Source of the DNA: Phenylobacterium montanum
GTDB lineage: Bacteria > Pseudomonadota > Alphaproteobacteria > Caulobacterales > Caulobacteraceae
Assembly (NCBI RefSeq): GCF_018135625.1
Contig: NZ_CP073078.1
Coordinates: 2,140,501 to 2,204,500, forward strand
Length of the DNA stretch: 64,000 nucleotides
Direction: 5' to 3'
Shown: one piece after another, positions 51,923-60,563 of the stretch
Layout: every line of letters begins with the position of its first letter
How positions within the stretch are numbered: position 1 is the stretch's first letter
The notes under the pieces: model-generated
Seen by the model: the letters and a program-made list of their open reading frames with translations, nothing else
Database searches by the model: none
Told to the model about the DNA's origin: nothing
Made by a program: the position numbers and the translations under genes

Positions 51923-53712
51923 TGGCGCGGGGATACTTTGCGATCCTCCCCGCGGCGGGAGCGCCATCATCGGCCTGCGAAAAGATCGTCAACGCCGCTC
52001 AAAGGTCGCTGGACCTGCGACTCTGCTTCGAGCATGCACGGCTGGTGGTCCTGGCGGCGGGTGACGAGCCGGCAACGCCGATCGACGCCGCCAGCGGCAT
52101 GGTCCTGGGAGAGTTCTTCCAACGCGGGACCAACGCGACCCTGGATGGAGGCCGTATCGACAGCGGCGCCGTCGTCTCAGGCGGCCTGGACCTCCTCACC
52201 GCAATCTGGGGCGGCTATGTCGCCTTCCTTCTCGATCAACGGCGCGGCGTCATCCACGTGCTGCGCGATCCGTCCGGCGCCCAGCCCTGCTACCGCAGCC
52301 GCATTGGAGATGCGGAGATCGTCTATTCCGATCTCGTCTATCCCCTGGCCCTCGGTCTGATCGCACCGCGCCCAGACCCCGGGGCCATCGCCCATCACCT
52401 GTCGTTTCCTGATCTTCGAACTTCGATAACCGGCCTTGTCGGGGTCGAGGAGCTGCTGGCCGGCTGCCGGGTCAGTTTCGGCCCGAGGGGCGGCGTGGTG
52501 CGAGGCTGCGGCTGGACGCCCTGGCGGTTTGCGGACCGCGAAAGCCAGCTGACCGATCGCGCCGCGGCGGTCGCCAGAGTCCGACAAATCACGCGCGATT
52601 GCGTGACGACCTGGGGCCGGCGATCGCGATCGATCCTGCTGGAGCTTTCCGGCGGGCTCGACTCCTCGATCGTCGCAGCCTGCCTTGCCGAACAGGCGCC
52701 GTCACTCACCTGCGCGACCTTGACGGCGACGGCGCTTGGACCGGACGAGCAGCGCTACGCCGCGGCGGTCGCACGCGGCCTTGGCGCGCCGCTCGAGTTG
52801 GCGCAGTTGGACCCGGCAGCAATCGATCCGGTGCGCGGCCCTGGAACGGTCACAGCCCGGCCGTGGCCGGCGCATTTGACCTGGGCGATCGACGCCGCCC
52901 TGCAGCCCATCGCAGCGACTGTGCGCCCCGACGCCTTCTTTTCCGGCGGCGGCGGGGACAACGCCTTCTGCTATCTGCCCAACGCAGCGCCCGCGGCCGA
53001 CGCCCTGCTCGCCTGCGGGTTCGGCGCGACCTTTGTCGCCGCGATTCTGGACTTGGCCGAGCTTCATGGCGCCACCGTCTGGCGCGCTGCTGGTCTCGCG
53101 GTGAAGAAGGCGCTGAGGCGCCCTACCGGCTGGCGCAAGGATGGACTCTTTCTTTGCCGCGCCGCTTTGCCGGATGAGCCTGCCCCGCATCCCTGGCTTG
53201 ACGCGCCGACGAACGCCCTGCCCGGCAAGCTCCACCATGTGATGGCGCTGATGAGCATCCAGACGGTGCAGGACCGCAAGGCGCGCGCCGCCCTGGCGCC
53301 AGTCCGCTTTCCGTTGCTGTCGCAGCCCTTGATGGAAGCCTGCCTCACCGTTCCGAGCTGGATGTGGATCGCCGGCGGCCGCAACCGCTCGGTCGCGCGC
53401 GAGGCCTTCGCGGATGATCTGCCCCCTTTGATCGTCAATCGGCGGACCAAAGGGGACTTCGCGGGCATTTGCCGCGCCCTGTTCGAAACGCACCGCGAAG
53501 CCTTCAAGGAGTTGCTTCTCGGCGGCTGGCTCGATGCGGAAGGCATTCTGGACCGGCCTCAAGTCGAAGGCTTCCTGGGCCAGGACGGGCCACTCCGCAG
53601 CGAGGCCTTCTATCGCCTGCTGGAGATCGCCGCGGTCGAAGCCTGGGCAAGATCCTGGCTGGAGACGCCCGCGCGCCCCGGGTCGCGCCGGAGCCAAGCA
53701 AGCGCGGCTTGA
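51922..53712 (+). CDS. Lasso peptide macrolactam synthetase (C protein, asparagine synthase-like)
   Basis: A 596-aa ATP-dependent enzyme that adenylates the Glu8 side chain and closes the ring with Gly1. The synthetase domain has the PP-loop SGGLDSS starting at S243, plus YAAAVARGLGAPLE and FFSGGGGDNAFCYL typical of asparagine synthetase B folds. The N-terminal part is a degenerate glutaminase domain: it begins MARGYFAIL with no Cys at position 2, so it cannot use glutamine, as expected for lasso cyclases. It is the third gene of A-B-C (start overlaps B stop: TGATG). It ends 31 bases before the convergent isopeptidase. Confidence 0.92.
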   Translation: MARGYFAILPAAGAPSSACEKIVNAAQRSLDLRLCFEHARLVVLAAGDEPATPIDAASGMVLGEFFQRGTNATLDGGRIDSGAVVSGGLDLLTAIWGGYVAFLLDQRRGVIHVLRDPSGAQPCYRSRIGDAEIVYSDLVYPLALGLIAPRPDPGAIAHHLSFPDLRTSITGLVGVEELLAGCRVSFGPRGGVVRGCGWTPWRFADRESQLTDRAAAVARVRQITRDCVTTWGRRSRSILLELSGGLDSSIVAACLAEQAPSLTCATLTATALGPDEQRYAAAVARGLGAPLELAQLDPAAIDPVRGPGTVTARPWPAHLTWAIDAALQPIAATVRPDAFFSGGGGDNAFCYLPNAAPAADALLACGFGATFVAAILDLAELHGATVWRAAGLAVKKALRRPTGWRKDGLFLCRAALPDEPAPHPWLDAPTNALPGKLHHVMALMSIQTVQDRKARAALAPVRFPLLSQPLMEACLTVPSWMWIAGGRNRSVAREAFADDLPPLIVNRRTKGDFAGICRALFETHREAFKELLLGGWLDAEGILDRPQVEGFLGQDGPLRSEAFYRLLEIAAVEAWARSWLETPARPGSRRSQASAA

Positions 53713-53743
53713 CCGCGATCGCCCGGATCATGCCACAGCCACA

Positions 53744-55834
53744 TCATCGCGCCGCGGCGGCATCCGCGTGCAGGTGATCACGGAGCGTTCGCCAGCGCCG
53801 GTACTGATCAGCCTTCCGCGGATCTGGATCCTCGTAAGCCTGCAGCCAGAAGCGGAACCAATCGAGGTTGCGCCGATAGGCCGCCAGCTTGTGGCGCGGC
53901 TGGATCTTGATGTGGGGTTCGTTGGGAAAGGCGTAGAGTTCGACCGGCCCGCCCCGGCTGGCCAGTGGCGTGAAATAGTCCAGCGCTTCTAGGTATTCCT
54001 GCTCCGGCATCTGCATCAGGATCGGGGTCCTGAGCTTGTCCAGGTTGAAGGCCGGTGAGATCCGCCGCCAGCGTTCAGGCGTCTCAGCTGGGGCGCCCAG
54101 CCCCCACTGGCTCCGCAGCATGTCGCGGAAGTTCGCCCCCTGCAGGGTGTGGAACTGAAAATAGGTCGGGGTGATGGCGGGCGAGGTCACCGAAGCCGCC
54201 ACCAGTTGGGACGAATTCATGATCGTCCAGAGCACAGCTTCGCTGCCGAAGCTCAGGCCGCCCATGCCGACCCGCGCCGGATCCACCAGACCTCGGGCCT
54301 GCAGCAGGCGAACCGCGCTCTGCACCGCCGAAGCCGCGGCCTGATAGTCAGCCAGGGCGTCGGGATGCTTCAGATCAGGCGGCGCATCGTTGATGCAAAG
54401 CGCCGCGATCCCCGCGCCAGCGAGGCTCGCCAGCGGCCATTCGTCCCCCAGCCCGCCGCGCAGATAGCCCGGACAGACATAGTAGGTGATGAAGAGGGGC
54501 GCAGGGCCGGCGACCGCCTTGACCGGTGGGAAGAGCCAGCCGGTGAAGGAACGCCCCGCCGCATCCTGCCAGCTGAGGAACTCGGCGCGCGGGCCCCGAG
54601 CCGCGGCGAGCGCGGCGTTGGGGTCATACAGCACGCGCCGCTCGTCGGTATCGAGACCGACCTGCTCGAGCCTTGGCGGATCGTCGGCGGCGGCGGTGAC
54701 GCAGGCTGCGAAGGCGGCCGCCACCGCGCACCCCTCGCCGGGATAGGAATCGCGCCCGCCCCCGATCAATCCCTTGGCTTGCACGAGGATGCGCACCTGG
54801 CCACTGGCGAGATCCCAAACGCGAAGGCTTTCGGCGCGTCCTCTTTTCCGATCGAGGGTGGTGAAAACCAGCTGACGGCCCCCTGCCCGCCAGTTCAGCG
54901 CGACGATGCGCGCCTCGCCGCAGGCCCCAGCGGGGCAGTCCTCCACCTTGCCGTCGGCAGCCTTGATCTTCAGGATCGATCCGCTGGATCCGGTCTCCAC
55001 ATAGGCGGTCATGCCGGTTTGCGGAGATCGGGTGGCGAGATCGGGCCCCAGCACCGTGCTGGCTCGGGCCTTGGCCGCCTTGATCTCCAGGGCCTCGCTG
55101 AAGAGGGCAAGATCGGCTCCGCTAGCCGGATGGCTGGCGAAGGTCGAGATTTCCACGACGATCTTTCGCTCCGGCGCGCCCGCCAGGAGGCCCTGGCGCT
55201 GCATCCAGTCGCCGCTGAACCGCTGGGTGGCGAGCCGCCCATCGACCCATCCGGACCGTACCAGCCCCTGGCCGATGGGGATGGAGCCGTCGATGCGCAC
55301 GCCGTCGTCATATTCGGTCTGCTCGGCTCGTCGGACCGCCTCACGATCGGCGCCGGCGGCATAGATCAGGCTGCGGCCATCCGGGCTGAGGGCGAACCAG
55401 GTCACGTCGGCCGCATCGTGGGTGACGGCTTCGGTCCGGGATCCGTCAGCGGCCGCTCGCCAGACCTGCACCTCGCCGCCCACGAGCGCACGGTAGTAGA
55501 AGAAGCGGCTGTCGGGCGACCAGGCGGGGGGCTCGACCACAACCGTGCCGGCGTCGGTGAACAGCGGCTCGCCGCCGTCCGCGACCCGCACCACGGAACC
55601 ACCGGCGCCGATCGGCGCGACGAGCCAGGCCAGGTCATAGCGGTTGCTTTCGACGGACGCCCGGTATTGCCGAAACGCCACGCTGCGGCCGTCCGGAGAA
55701 ATGGCGACGTCGTCGAGATCGGCGACCTCCACCAGGCTTTTGGGCGATGGCGCGGCCTGGCTTGCCGGCGAGGCTACGAGCCAGGCCATCGACAAGGCCG
55801 CACTCAGGAAAAGAATGCGCATCTGAGGGCTCAT
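53744..55834 (-). CDS. Lasso peptide isopeptidase-like S9 hydrolase
   Basis: A 696-aa exported protein (signal peptide MRILFLSAALSMAWLVASPASQA after a few residues). The first two thirds form a beta-propeller (repeats such as ISPDGRSVAFRQY, WSPDSRFFYYRA, LSPDGRSLIYAA). The C-terminal alpha/beta hydrolase has S528 (GGLSFGSEA) and H641 (FPNEPHIKI); where S9 enzymes have Asp, the candidate acid is Glu (MPEQE, near residues 611-613), as I recall reported for AtxE2-like isopeptidases. It would open the Gly-Glu isopeptide of the threaded peptide. It is the last gene of the receptor transcript, 12 bases after it. Confidence 0.85.
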   Translation of the reverse strand: MSPQMRILFLSAALSMAWLVASPASQAAPSPKSLVEVADLDDVAISPDGRSVAFRQYRASVESNRYDLAWLVAPIGAGGSVVRVADGGEPLFTDAGTVVVEPPAWSPDSRFFYYRALVGGEVQVWRAAADGSRTEAVTHDAADVTWFALSPDGRSLIYAAGADREAVRRAEQTEYDDGVRIDGSIPIGQGLVRSGWVDGRLATQRFSGDWMQRQGLLAGAPERKIVVEISTFASHPASGADLALFSEALEIKAAKARASTVLGPDLATRSPQTGMTAYVETGSSGSILKIKAADGKVEDCPAGACGEARIVALNWRAGGRQLVFTTLDRKRGRAESLRVWDLASGQVRILVQAKGLIGGGRDSYPGEGCAVAAAFAACVTAAADDPPRLEQVGLDTDERRVLYDPNAALAAARGPRAEFLSWQDAAGRSFTGWLFPPVKAVAGPAPLFITYYVCPGYLRGGLGDEWPLASLAGAGIAALCINDAPPDLKHPDALADYQAAASAVQSAVRLLQARGLVDPARVGMGGLSFGSEAVLWTIMNSSQLVAASVTSPAITPTYFQFHTLQGANFRDMLRSQWGLGAPAETPERWRRISPAFNLDKLRTPILMQMPEQEYLEALDYFTPLASRGGPVELYAFPNEPHIKIQPRHKLAAYRRNLDWFRFWLQAYEDPDPRKADQYRRWRTLRDHLHADAAAAR

Positions 55835-55846
55835 CCGAGATCGGGC

Positions 55847-58402
55847 TCAAAACCGCTGGCGCAGCGTCAGGGCGACGAAGCGTCCGATGGCGCTGGCGTT
55901 GGTGCTGTCGAAGTTGACGCCCGGCAGCTGAGCGCCCGCGCCTCGCGCGAACGGCGGATCCTTGTCGAACAGATTGAGCACAGCGAGCGAGACCTCGAGC
56001 CCGGTGAGCCGCCCGGCGGGCCGCTGGAAGCGCCATGTCCCGGTGAGGTCCGCCGTGGTCCAGGCGGCGATCGGCACAGCGGGGGTCACGCCGGTGTCGG
56101 CTTCGCCGGCGATGTGATTGAGCGCGCCGCTGAGCGTGAGCGGCCCCCTGGTCCAGACGGCCGTTCCCCGCAGGCGAAACTTCGGCGGATTGAACAAAGT
56201 GCCGGTCAGACCGGCGGACGGGGCGGTGACGGTGGTCTGCTGCACGATCCGAAGCCAGGTCGCGTCCACCTGGAGGTCGAGACCACCGCCCGCCAGGTCG
56301 AACCGGTCGCTGACGGAGAGGTCGACGCCGCTGATCTTCTGGGCGGTGGCGTTGACATAGCGGTCTTGCACGAGGGCCACGACGTCCGAGGCGTCGTAGG
56401 GCGTTCCGGCCAGGTTGTAGAAGGCGGCGGCGTTGGCGATGGCGGCGGCCTGCAGCTGGACGGAGGGGTTTGGTGTGACAAACGGCGCATAGGTCGGCGA
56501 GGTCAGGGCCGAGCCGAGATCATTGACCGGCTGGACGATGCGACCGGTGTAGTCGATGTGGAAATAGGTCGCCGAAAGCCTGAGCGAGGGTCGCTGCGGC
56601 GGTGAGAGGTCGACCCCCGCGGTCCAGGCGTTGGACCGCTCGGGCTTAAGGTTCGGGTTGCCGCCATAGGTCAGCAGCGCGGTTCCCGTGGTCCCGCCGA
56701 GCTGGGCCGCCGGATAGTAGAAGAGCGTGTTCGACTCCGCCGTCTGGATGAGCTGCGGCGCTTTGAAGGAGGTTCCCCAGGTGGCGCGCAGGACGGCGCC
56801 GTCGAGCGGCTTGTAGCGCAGGCCCACCTTCGGATTCGTCGTTGCGCCGAAATCGCTGTAGCGCTCAGCGCGGCCGGCCAGGGTCAGGTCCAGCGCGTGC
56901 ACGCCCGGCACATCCTGGCCAGGTCCGATCAGCGGCGCCGACAGCTCGCCATAGAAATAGCTCACTTCGCGCGCGCCGGTCCAGACTGGCTGCCCCGTCT
57001 GGTGATAGCCGAAGGTCTCGTGCCGATAGCCGCCGCCGAGGGCCAGCTTGAGCGCGCCGCCGGGCAGGTCGATCACCGGTCCGCTCGCGCCGGCTTCGAC
57101 AGATTGGGCGGCGTTGCGATAGCGCACGCCGGAAAAGCCGCCGGCATAGGTCAGGGGTGCGGGATCGTCCGAGCCGCTGAGCGCGCCGGCGATGGAGCCC
57201 GTCCAGGACCCGGGCAGGGTGAGGTCGAGCTCCGGCGCGGCGAGATAGGCCTGGGCCCGGGTCGACTGATTGTAGAAGAAGCCGCCCACCTCCTCTTCCC
57301 AGCCGAACCCTGTGCGCCGATCGGAATAAAGCCCGTCCAGATGCAGGCTGGCCCAAGGCGCCAGGTCCTGGCCGAGATTGGCGAAAGCGGCGATCTGGGT
57401 CTGCGGCTGAAGGAGATCGTCCACCGGCGGGGCTGCCACCGTGAAGTCGCGTTGCGAGGCCTTGATCGCGTCCTGCCGGGTGTATTGGATACTGACCAGG
57501 GCATGACCGGAAGACCAGATCCGCCCCCCGAGCGCGGAATAGGTCTGCTGCAAGCCGCCCCCATCGGTGGCGCCGCCGATCCGCTCGCTGAACTCGGCGC
57601 CGTCATAGTCCTTACGCAGGATGAAGTTGGCGACGCCGGCCACGGCGTCGGAGCCGTAGAGCGCCGAAGCGCCATCGGTGACGATCTCGATGCGCTGGAT
57701 GGCGGCCATGGGAATCGCCGAGATATCCGGCGCCTGGAAGGCCCCATCGGCGGCGATGCGATGGCCGTCGACCAGAACGAGGGTGGCGTCGCTGCCGAGG
57801 CCGCGCAGATTGACGCTCGAAGCGTTGGTGGTGTTCTGGTTGCCGACATTGCTTACAGCGGCCCCGGCGAGCACGCCCGGGTTCTGGCCGCCGGCGAAGT
57901 TCTCCGGCAGGCTGCGCACCACCTCGCCGACATCGGCGTAGCCGGAGCGTTCGATATCGGTTCGGTCCAGGGTCCGCACAGGCGCCGCCGGCGGCGCGCC
58001 TCTGATGCGAGAGCCGGTGACCACGATCTCGGTCGACTGCGGCTCGTCCTTGGGCGCGGCGGCTTCATCCGGACCGTTCGCCGCCCGGACCACCACGGTC
58101 TCGCCCACCTCGGCCAGGGTCAGGCCCGAGCCGGCGAGGAGAGCGCGATAGGCCTCGATCGCCGTATAGCGGCCCTTGAGCGGCGGGGCCTTGCGGCCGG
58201 CCAGCAACCGCGACGGGGCCAGGATCGGACGCCCGGACTTCAGGGCGACCACGCGCAAAGACGTTTCCAGGCCTTGGCTCTTAAGGTCATAGGCCTGCGG
58301 GTCCGGGCTGGCCGCTACGGCCGGCGCGGACCCGCAGGCCAGGGCGAAGGTGGCGGCGCCCAGAAACAGCGCGCTGCGGAAAACTTGGTGGGAGGAATTC
58401 AT
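55847..58402 (-). CDS. TonB-dependent receptor with N-terminal signalling domain, lasso-linked
   Basis: An 851-aa receptor. After a signal peptide comes an STN domain (AYDLKSQGLETSLRVVALKSGRPILAPSRLL ... YTAIEAYRALLAGSGLTLAEVG), then a TonB box region (STEIVVTGSRIRG), a plug (SVNLRGLGSDATLVLVDGHRIA) and a long barrel ending VALTLRQRF. STN domains pass a binding signal to FecR-type anti-sigma factors, and FecR and FecI genes lie directly upstream on the same strand. The isopeptidase gene follows 12 bases after. The likely ligand is the lasso peptide (perhaps with a metal), taken up from outside. Confidence 0.9.
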   Translation of the reverse strand: MNSSHQVFRSALFLGAATFALACGSAPAVAASPDPQAYDLKSQGLETSLRVVALKSGRPILAPSRLLAGRKAPPLKGRYTAIEAYRALLAGSGLTLAEVGETVVVRAANGPDEAAAPKDEPQSTEIVVTGSRIRGAPPAAPVRTLDRTDIERSGYADVGEVVRSLPENFAGGQNPGVLAGAAVSNVGNQNTTNASSVNLRGLGSDATLVLVDGHRIAADGAFQAPDISAIPMAAIQRIEIVTDGASALYGSDAVAGVANFILRKDYDGAEFSERIGGATDGGGLQQTYSALGGRIWSSGHALVSIQYTRQDAIKASQRDFTVAAPPVDDLLQPQTQIAAFANLGQDLAPWASLHLDGLYSDRRTGFGWEEEVGGFFYNQSTRAQAYLAAPELDLTLPGSWTGSIAGALSGSDDPAPLTYAGGFSGVRYRNAAQSVEAGASGPVIDLPGGALKLALGGGYRHETFGYHQTGQPVWTGAREVSYFYGELSAPLIGPGQDVPGVHALDLTLAGRAERYSDFGATTNPKVGLRYKPLDGAVLRATWGTSFKAPQLIQTAESNTLFYYPAAQLGGTTGTALLTYGGNPNLKPERSNAWTAGVDLSPPQRPSLRLSATYFHIDYTGRIVQPVNDLGSALTSPTYAPFVTPNPSVQLQAAAIANAAAFYNLAGTPYDASDVVALVQDRYVNATAQKISGVDLSVSDRFDLAGGGLDLQVDATWLRIVQQTTVTAPSAGLTGTLFNPPKFRLRGTAVWTRGPLTLSGALNHIAGEADTGVTPAVPIAAWTTADLTGTWRFQRPAGRLTGLEVSLAVLNLFDKDPPFARGAGAQLPGVNFDSTNASAIGRFVALTLRQRF

Positions 58403-58463
58403 CTGGAGCGTCCCCTCGTCGGGTCCGCGCCTTATTCGGGACCCTTTCGATCGCCCTTGACGG

Positions 58464-58498
58464 TCGAGACGCCCCGCACCTCACAAAAATCTTTCAGG
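58464..58498 (-). promoter_or_regulatory. Candidate ECF (FecI-type) promoter of the receptor gene
   Basis: On the minus strand, AAAGATTTTTG is followed after about 14 bases by GGCGTCTCGA, some 50 bases before the receptor start region. An A/T-rich -35 and a CGTCTC-like -10 are typical, as far as I recall, of FecI-type promoters in Caulobacter and sphingomonads. Would make the receptor and isopeptidase targets of the local sigma factor. Confidence 0.4.
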
Positions 58499-58558
58499 CC
58501 TCGGAATTTCTCGCCCTCGGGGCATAGGAGAAGCCGTCCTTGACCAGGCCGAAGCGGG

Positions 58559-59593
58559 TCAGCGCGGCGGGTCGATCGGTGTGGCGGCGCTCGGACGGGC
58601 GAGGCTGAGATCGCCGTCGGGACGGACTTCGACGCGAAGGTCGAAGGCGGCCGCGAGCCCATCGGCGAGGGCCTTGGGCTCACGCGCCCGAAAGACGCCG
58701 CTGACCTCGAGCTGGCCAAGGGCCGGATCGGCCAGGACGACATGCTGGCGGGCGTAGCGGTTCGCCTGCGCCAAGGCTTCGCCCAGCGGCGTCTGGCTGA
58801 AGGACAACACGCCGGTCGGCCAGAGCGCGGCGCCGGCGGCGGCCGGCGCGATACGCGGCCGGCGCCCGGGCCCCTGCGACCAGGCCTGGCCGACGCCGAC
58901 ACGGGCGGCCGGGACGCGGTCGCCCGCGCCCGGCGCACGGATGTCGAGCGCGCCCTTGAGCGGGGTCGCCGAGGCGCCATCGCTTTGCGTGTAGGCGACG
59001 TCGAACACCGCGCCCTGGGCGGCGACATCGGCGTCCCCGGCTTCGACGGTGAAGCGGCGGGCGGGATCGGGCTGGGCGTCGAGCCGGGCGCGGCCGCGCA
59101 AGAGCCGCACGCGCCCCGCCCCGTCCGTCAGCCGGGTCAGGACCAGGCTATCGGTGTCCACCACCACCGAGGCGCCATCGGCGAGCCGAACCTGCCGAAC
59201 CTCGCCCACACCGGTGCGGATACGGGTCCACCACGGCGAGGGCGCACCGAGAACGTCAAGGAATGCGGGGCGAACGGGCGCTAGGACCACAAGGATCGCG
59301 AGGGCGCAGGCGGTCAGCCCGAACCCCAGGGGGAGTTTCCGCCATCCGCCCCAGGCTGCTGGCCTGTCGCCAATTTGCACGGACGGGCGGGCTCCGACCA
59401 GCACCGCGGCCTCGTCCCAGCGCAGCACCAGTCGATCATAGACCGCCTGGTGGCGCGGGTCGGCCTTGGCCCAGGCCTCGAAGTCCGGCCTGTGGCGGGC
59501 GGCGTCGGGGCCGCGCATGCGGGCGAACCAGGCCGCGCCCTCCCGGCGCACCGCCTCCTCCGCCGCGGGCGATGCCTCCTCGGGCGGGACCAT
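58559..59593 (-). CDS. FecR-family anti-sigma factor
   Basis: A 344-aa membrane protein. The N-terminal DUF4880 part (EEAVRREGAAWFARMRGPDAARHRPDFEAWAKADPRHQAVYDRL) binds sigma in the cytoplasm; one helix (LPLGFGLTACALAILVVLAPV, about residues 87-107) crosses the membrane; the periplasmic FecR domain follows (TGVGEVRQVRLADGASVVVDTDSLVLTR). It would pass the signal from the STN domain of the receptor to the ECF sigma factor. Its ATG overlaps the sigma stop by one base (TAATG), so the two are made together. Confidence 0.92.
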   Translation of the reverse strand: MVPPEEASPAAEEAVRREGAAWFARMRGPDAARHRPDFEAWAKADPRHQAVYDRLVLRWDEAAVLVGARPSVQIGDRPAAWGGWRKLPLGFGLTACALAILVVLAPVRPAFLDVLGAPSPWWTRIRTGVGEVRQVRLADGASVVVDTDSLVLTRLTDGAGRVRLLRGRARLDAQPDPARRFTVEAGDADVAAQGAVFDVAYTQSDGASATPLKGALDIRAPGAGDRVPAARVGVGQAWSQGPGRRPRIAPAAAGAALWPTGVLSFSQTPLGEALAQANRYARQHVVLADPALGQLEVSGVFRAREPKALADGLAAAFDLRVEVRPDGDLSLARPSAATPIDPPR

Positions 59594-60168
59594 TAGACTC
59601 GCCCGAAGACCCGGTCGATATGAGCGATCGCCTTCATCATGTGCTTTTCGACGCCGCTCACGCTCATGTCCGTCCGGATTGCGATTTCGCCATAGGTGAG
59701 GCCATCGCGGCGATGGAGCAAGAAGATCTCGCGGGTCTTCGGCTTCAGCCCGCCGAGCGCCCGCTGGTATTTGCGCAACAGGTCCTGGGCCTCGAGATGG
59801 TCGAGCGGCGAGGCGTCCGAACTGGCGAAGGCGTCAGGATCGATCGCCCCTGACGTGATGACCGGCGACCAGAGGGCGCGGTGATCAGCGAAGTCCCGGA
59901 GCAGGTTGCTGGCGATGCGCTGCAGATAGGCTCCCGGGCTGGCGACCTCGCCGGCCTGGCTCTGGACGCGCAGGAAGTGCAGGAAGGTTTCCTGCAGAAG
60001 GTCGCAGACTTGCTCTTGGCGCCATACCCGCCTGGCGAAGAAGCGCGTCAGACGCGGCGTCTCCGCCCGAAACAGGCGATCGAGCTCGAGGCGTGCGCCA
60101 AGACGCCCCGCATCGCCGCCCCTCTCCTGCGGATCGCCGGCGATCTGCGCCAAGACGTCCATAGTCAT
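59593..60168 (-). CDS. FecI-type ECF RNA polymerase sigma factor
   Basis: A 191-aa sigma-70 family protein from the ATG at 60168 (AAAGG seven bases upstream). Region 2 reads ELDRLFRAETPRLTRFFARRVWRQEQVCDLLQETFLHFLRVQS, and region 4 reads ALGGLKPKTREIFLLHRRDGLTYGEIAIRTDMSVSGVEKHMMKAIAHIDRV. This is the FecI group controlled by FecR. It should drive the receptor-isopeptidase transcript and perhaps the lasso genes. It is first in the leftward run sigma-FecR-receptor-isopeptidase. Confidence 0.93.
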   Translation of the reverse strand: MTMDVLAQIAGDPQERGGDAGRLGARLELDRLFRAETPRLTRFFARRVWRQEQVCDLLQETFLHFLRVQSQAGEVASPGAYLQRIASNLLRDFADHRALWSPVITSGAIDPDAFASSDASPLDHLEAQDLLRKYQRALGGLKPKTREIFLLHRRDGLTYGEIAIRTDMSVSGVEKHMMKAIAHIDRVFGRV

Positions 60169-60563
60169 CGACGAACCTTTCCACCCGGACAGGCGGACGG
60201 CCGTGAAGGAGAACAGGCAAGATGACCACGCGCGCGCAGCCGTTCCTGCGCAGCGTCCTACGCCGCGGCGCAAGGTCTGCGCCCCGGCCTTTGCGTCTCA
60301 AGCGAGGTTCTCACGCCCCGGCGCCGCCGTTTTCGCAACGCAGGGGCGAGCTTAGGCCCAAGCAGCTCAGCGGCGCAAGGCGGTTCTCGGTAAGCCCCGT
60401 GAACAGCGGCGCACGGATTCTAATATGAATCCCTGACACCGCGAACCACTGCGCGCCTCTCGGTTCCGAGCATTGCGCTCTAAGCGATTCAACTTTTGGA
60501 TGAGCCCTCAACCCGGCTGAGTGAGCCACCCGAATTCAAGCGTATTCTTAGCAGAAGGCGACC
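60169..60563. other. 395-base intergenic region between the sigma factor and LysR genes
   Basis: No gene is convincing in any frame. It must hold the promoters of the leftward sigma operon and of the rightward LysR gene. An 18-base palindrome, GGATTC-taatat-GAATCC, lies at 60416-60433 and is a good candidate operator. Confidence 0.5.
60416..60433. promoter_or_regulatory. Palindrome GGATTC/GAATCC, candidate operator
   Basis: GGATTC and GAATCC enclose TAATAT in the divergent region, 131 bases upstream of the LysR start. LysR-type proteins usually bind dyads in this position relative to their own gene. Assigning the binder is inference. Confidence 0.4.
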
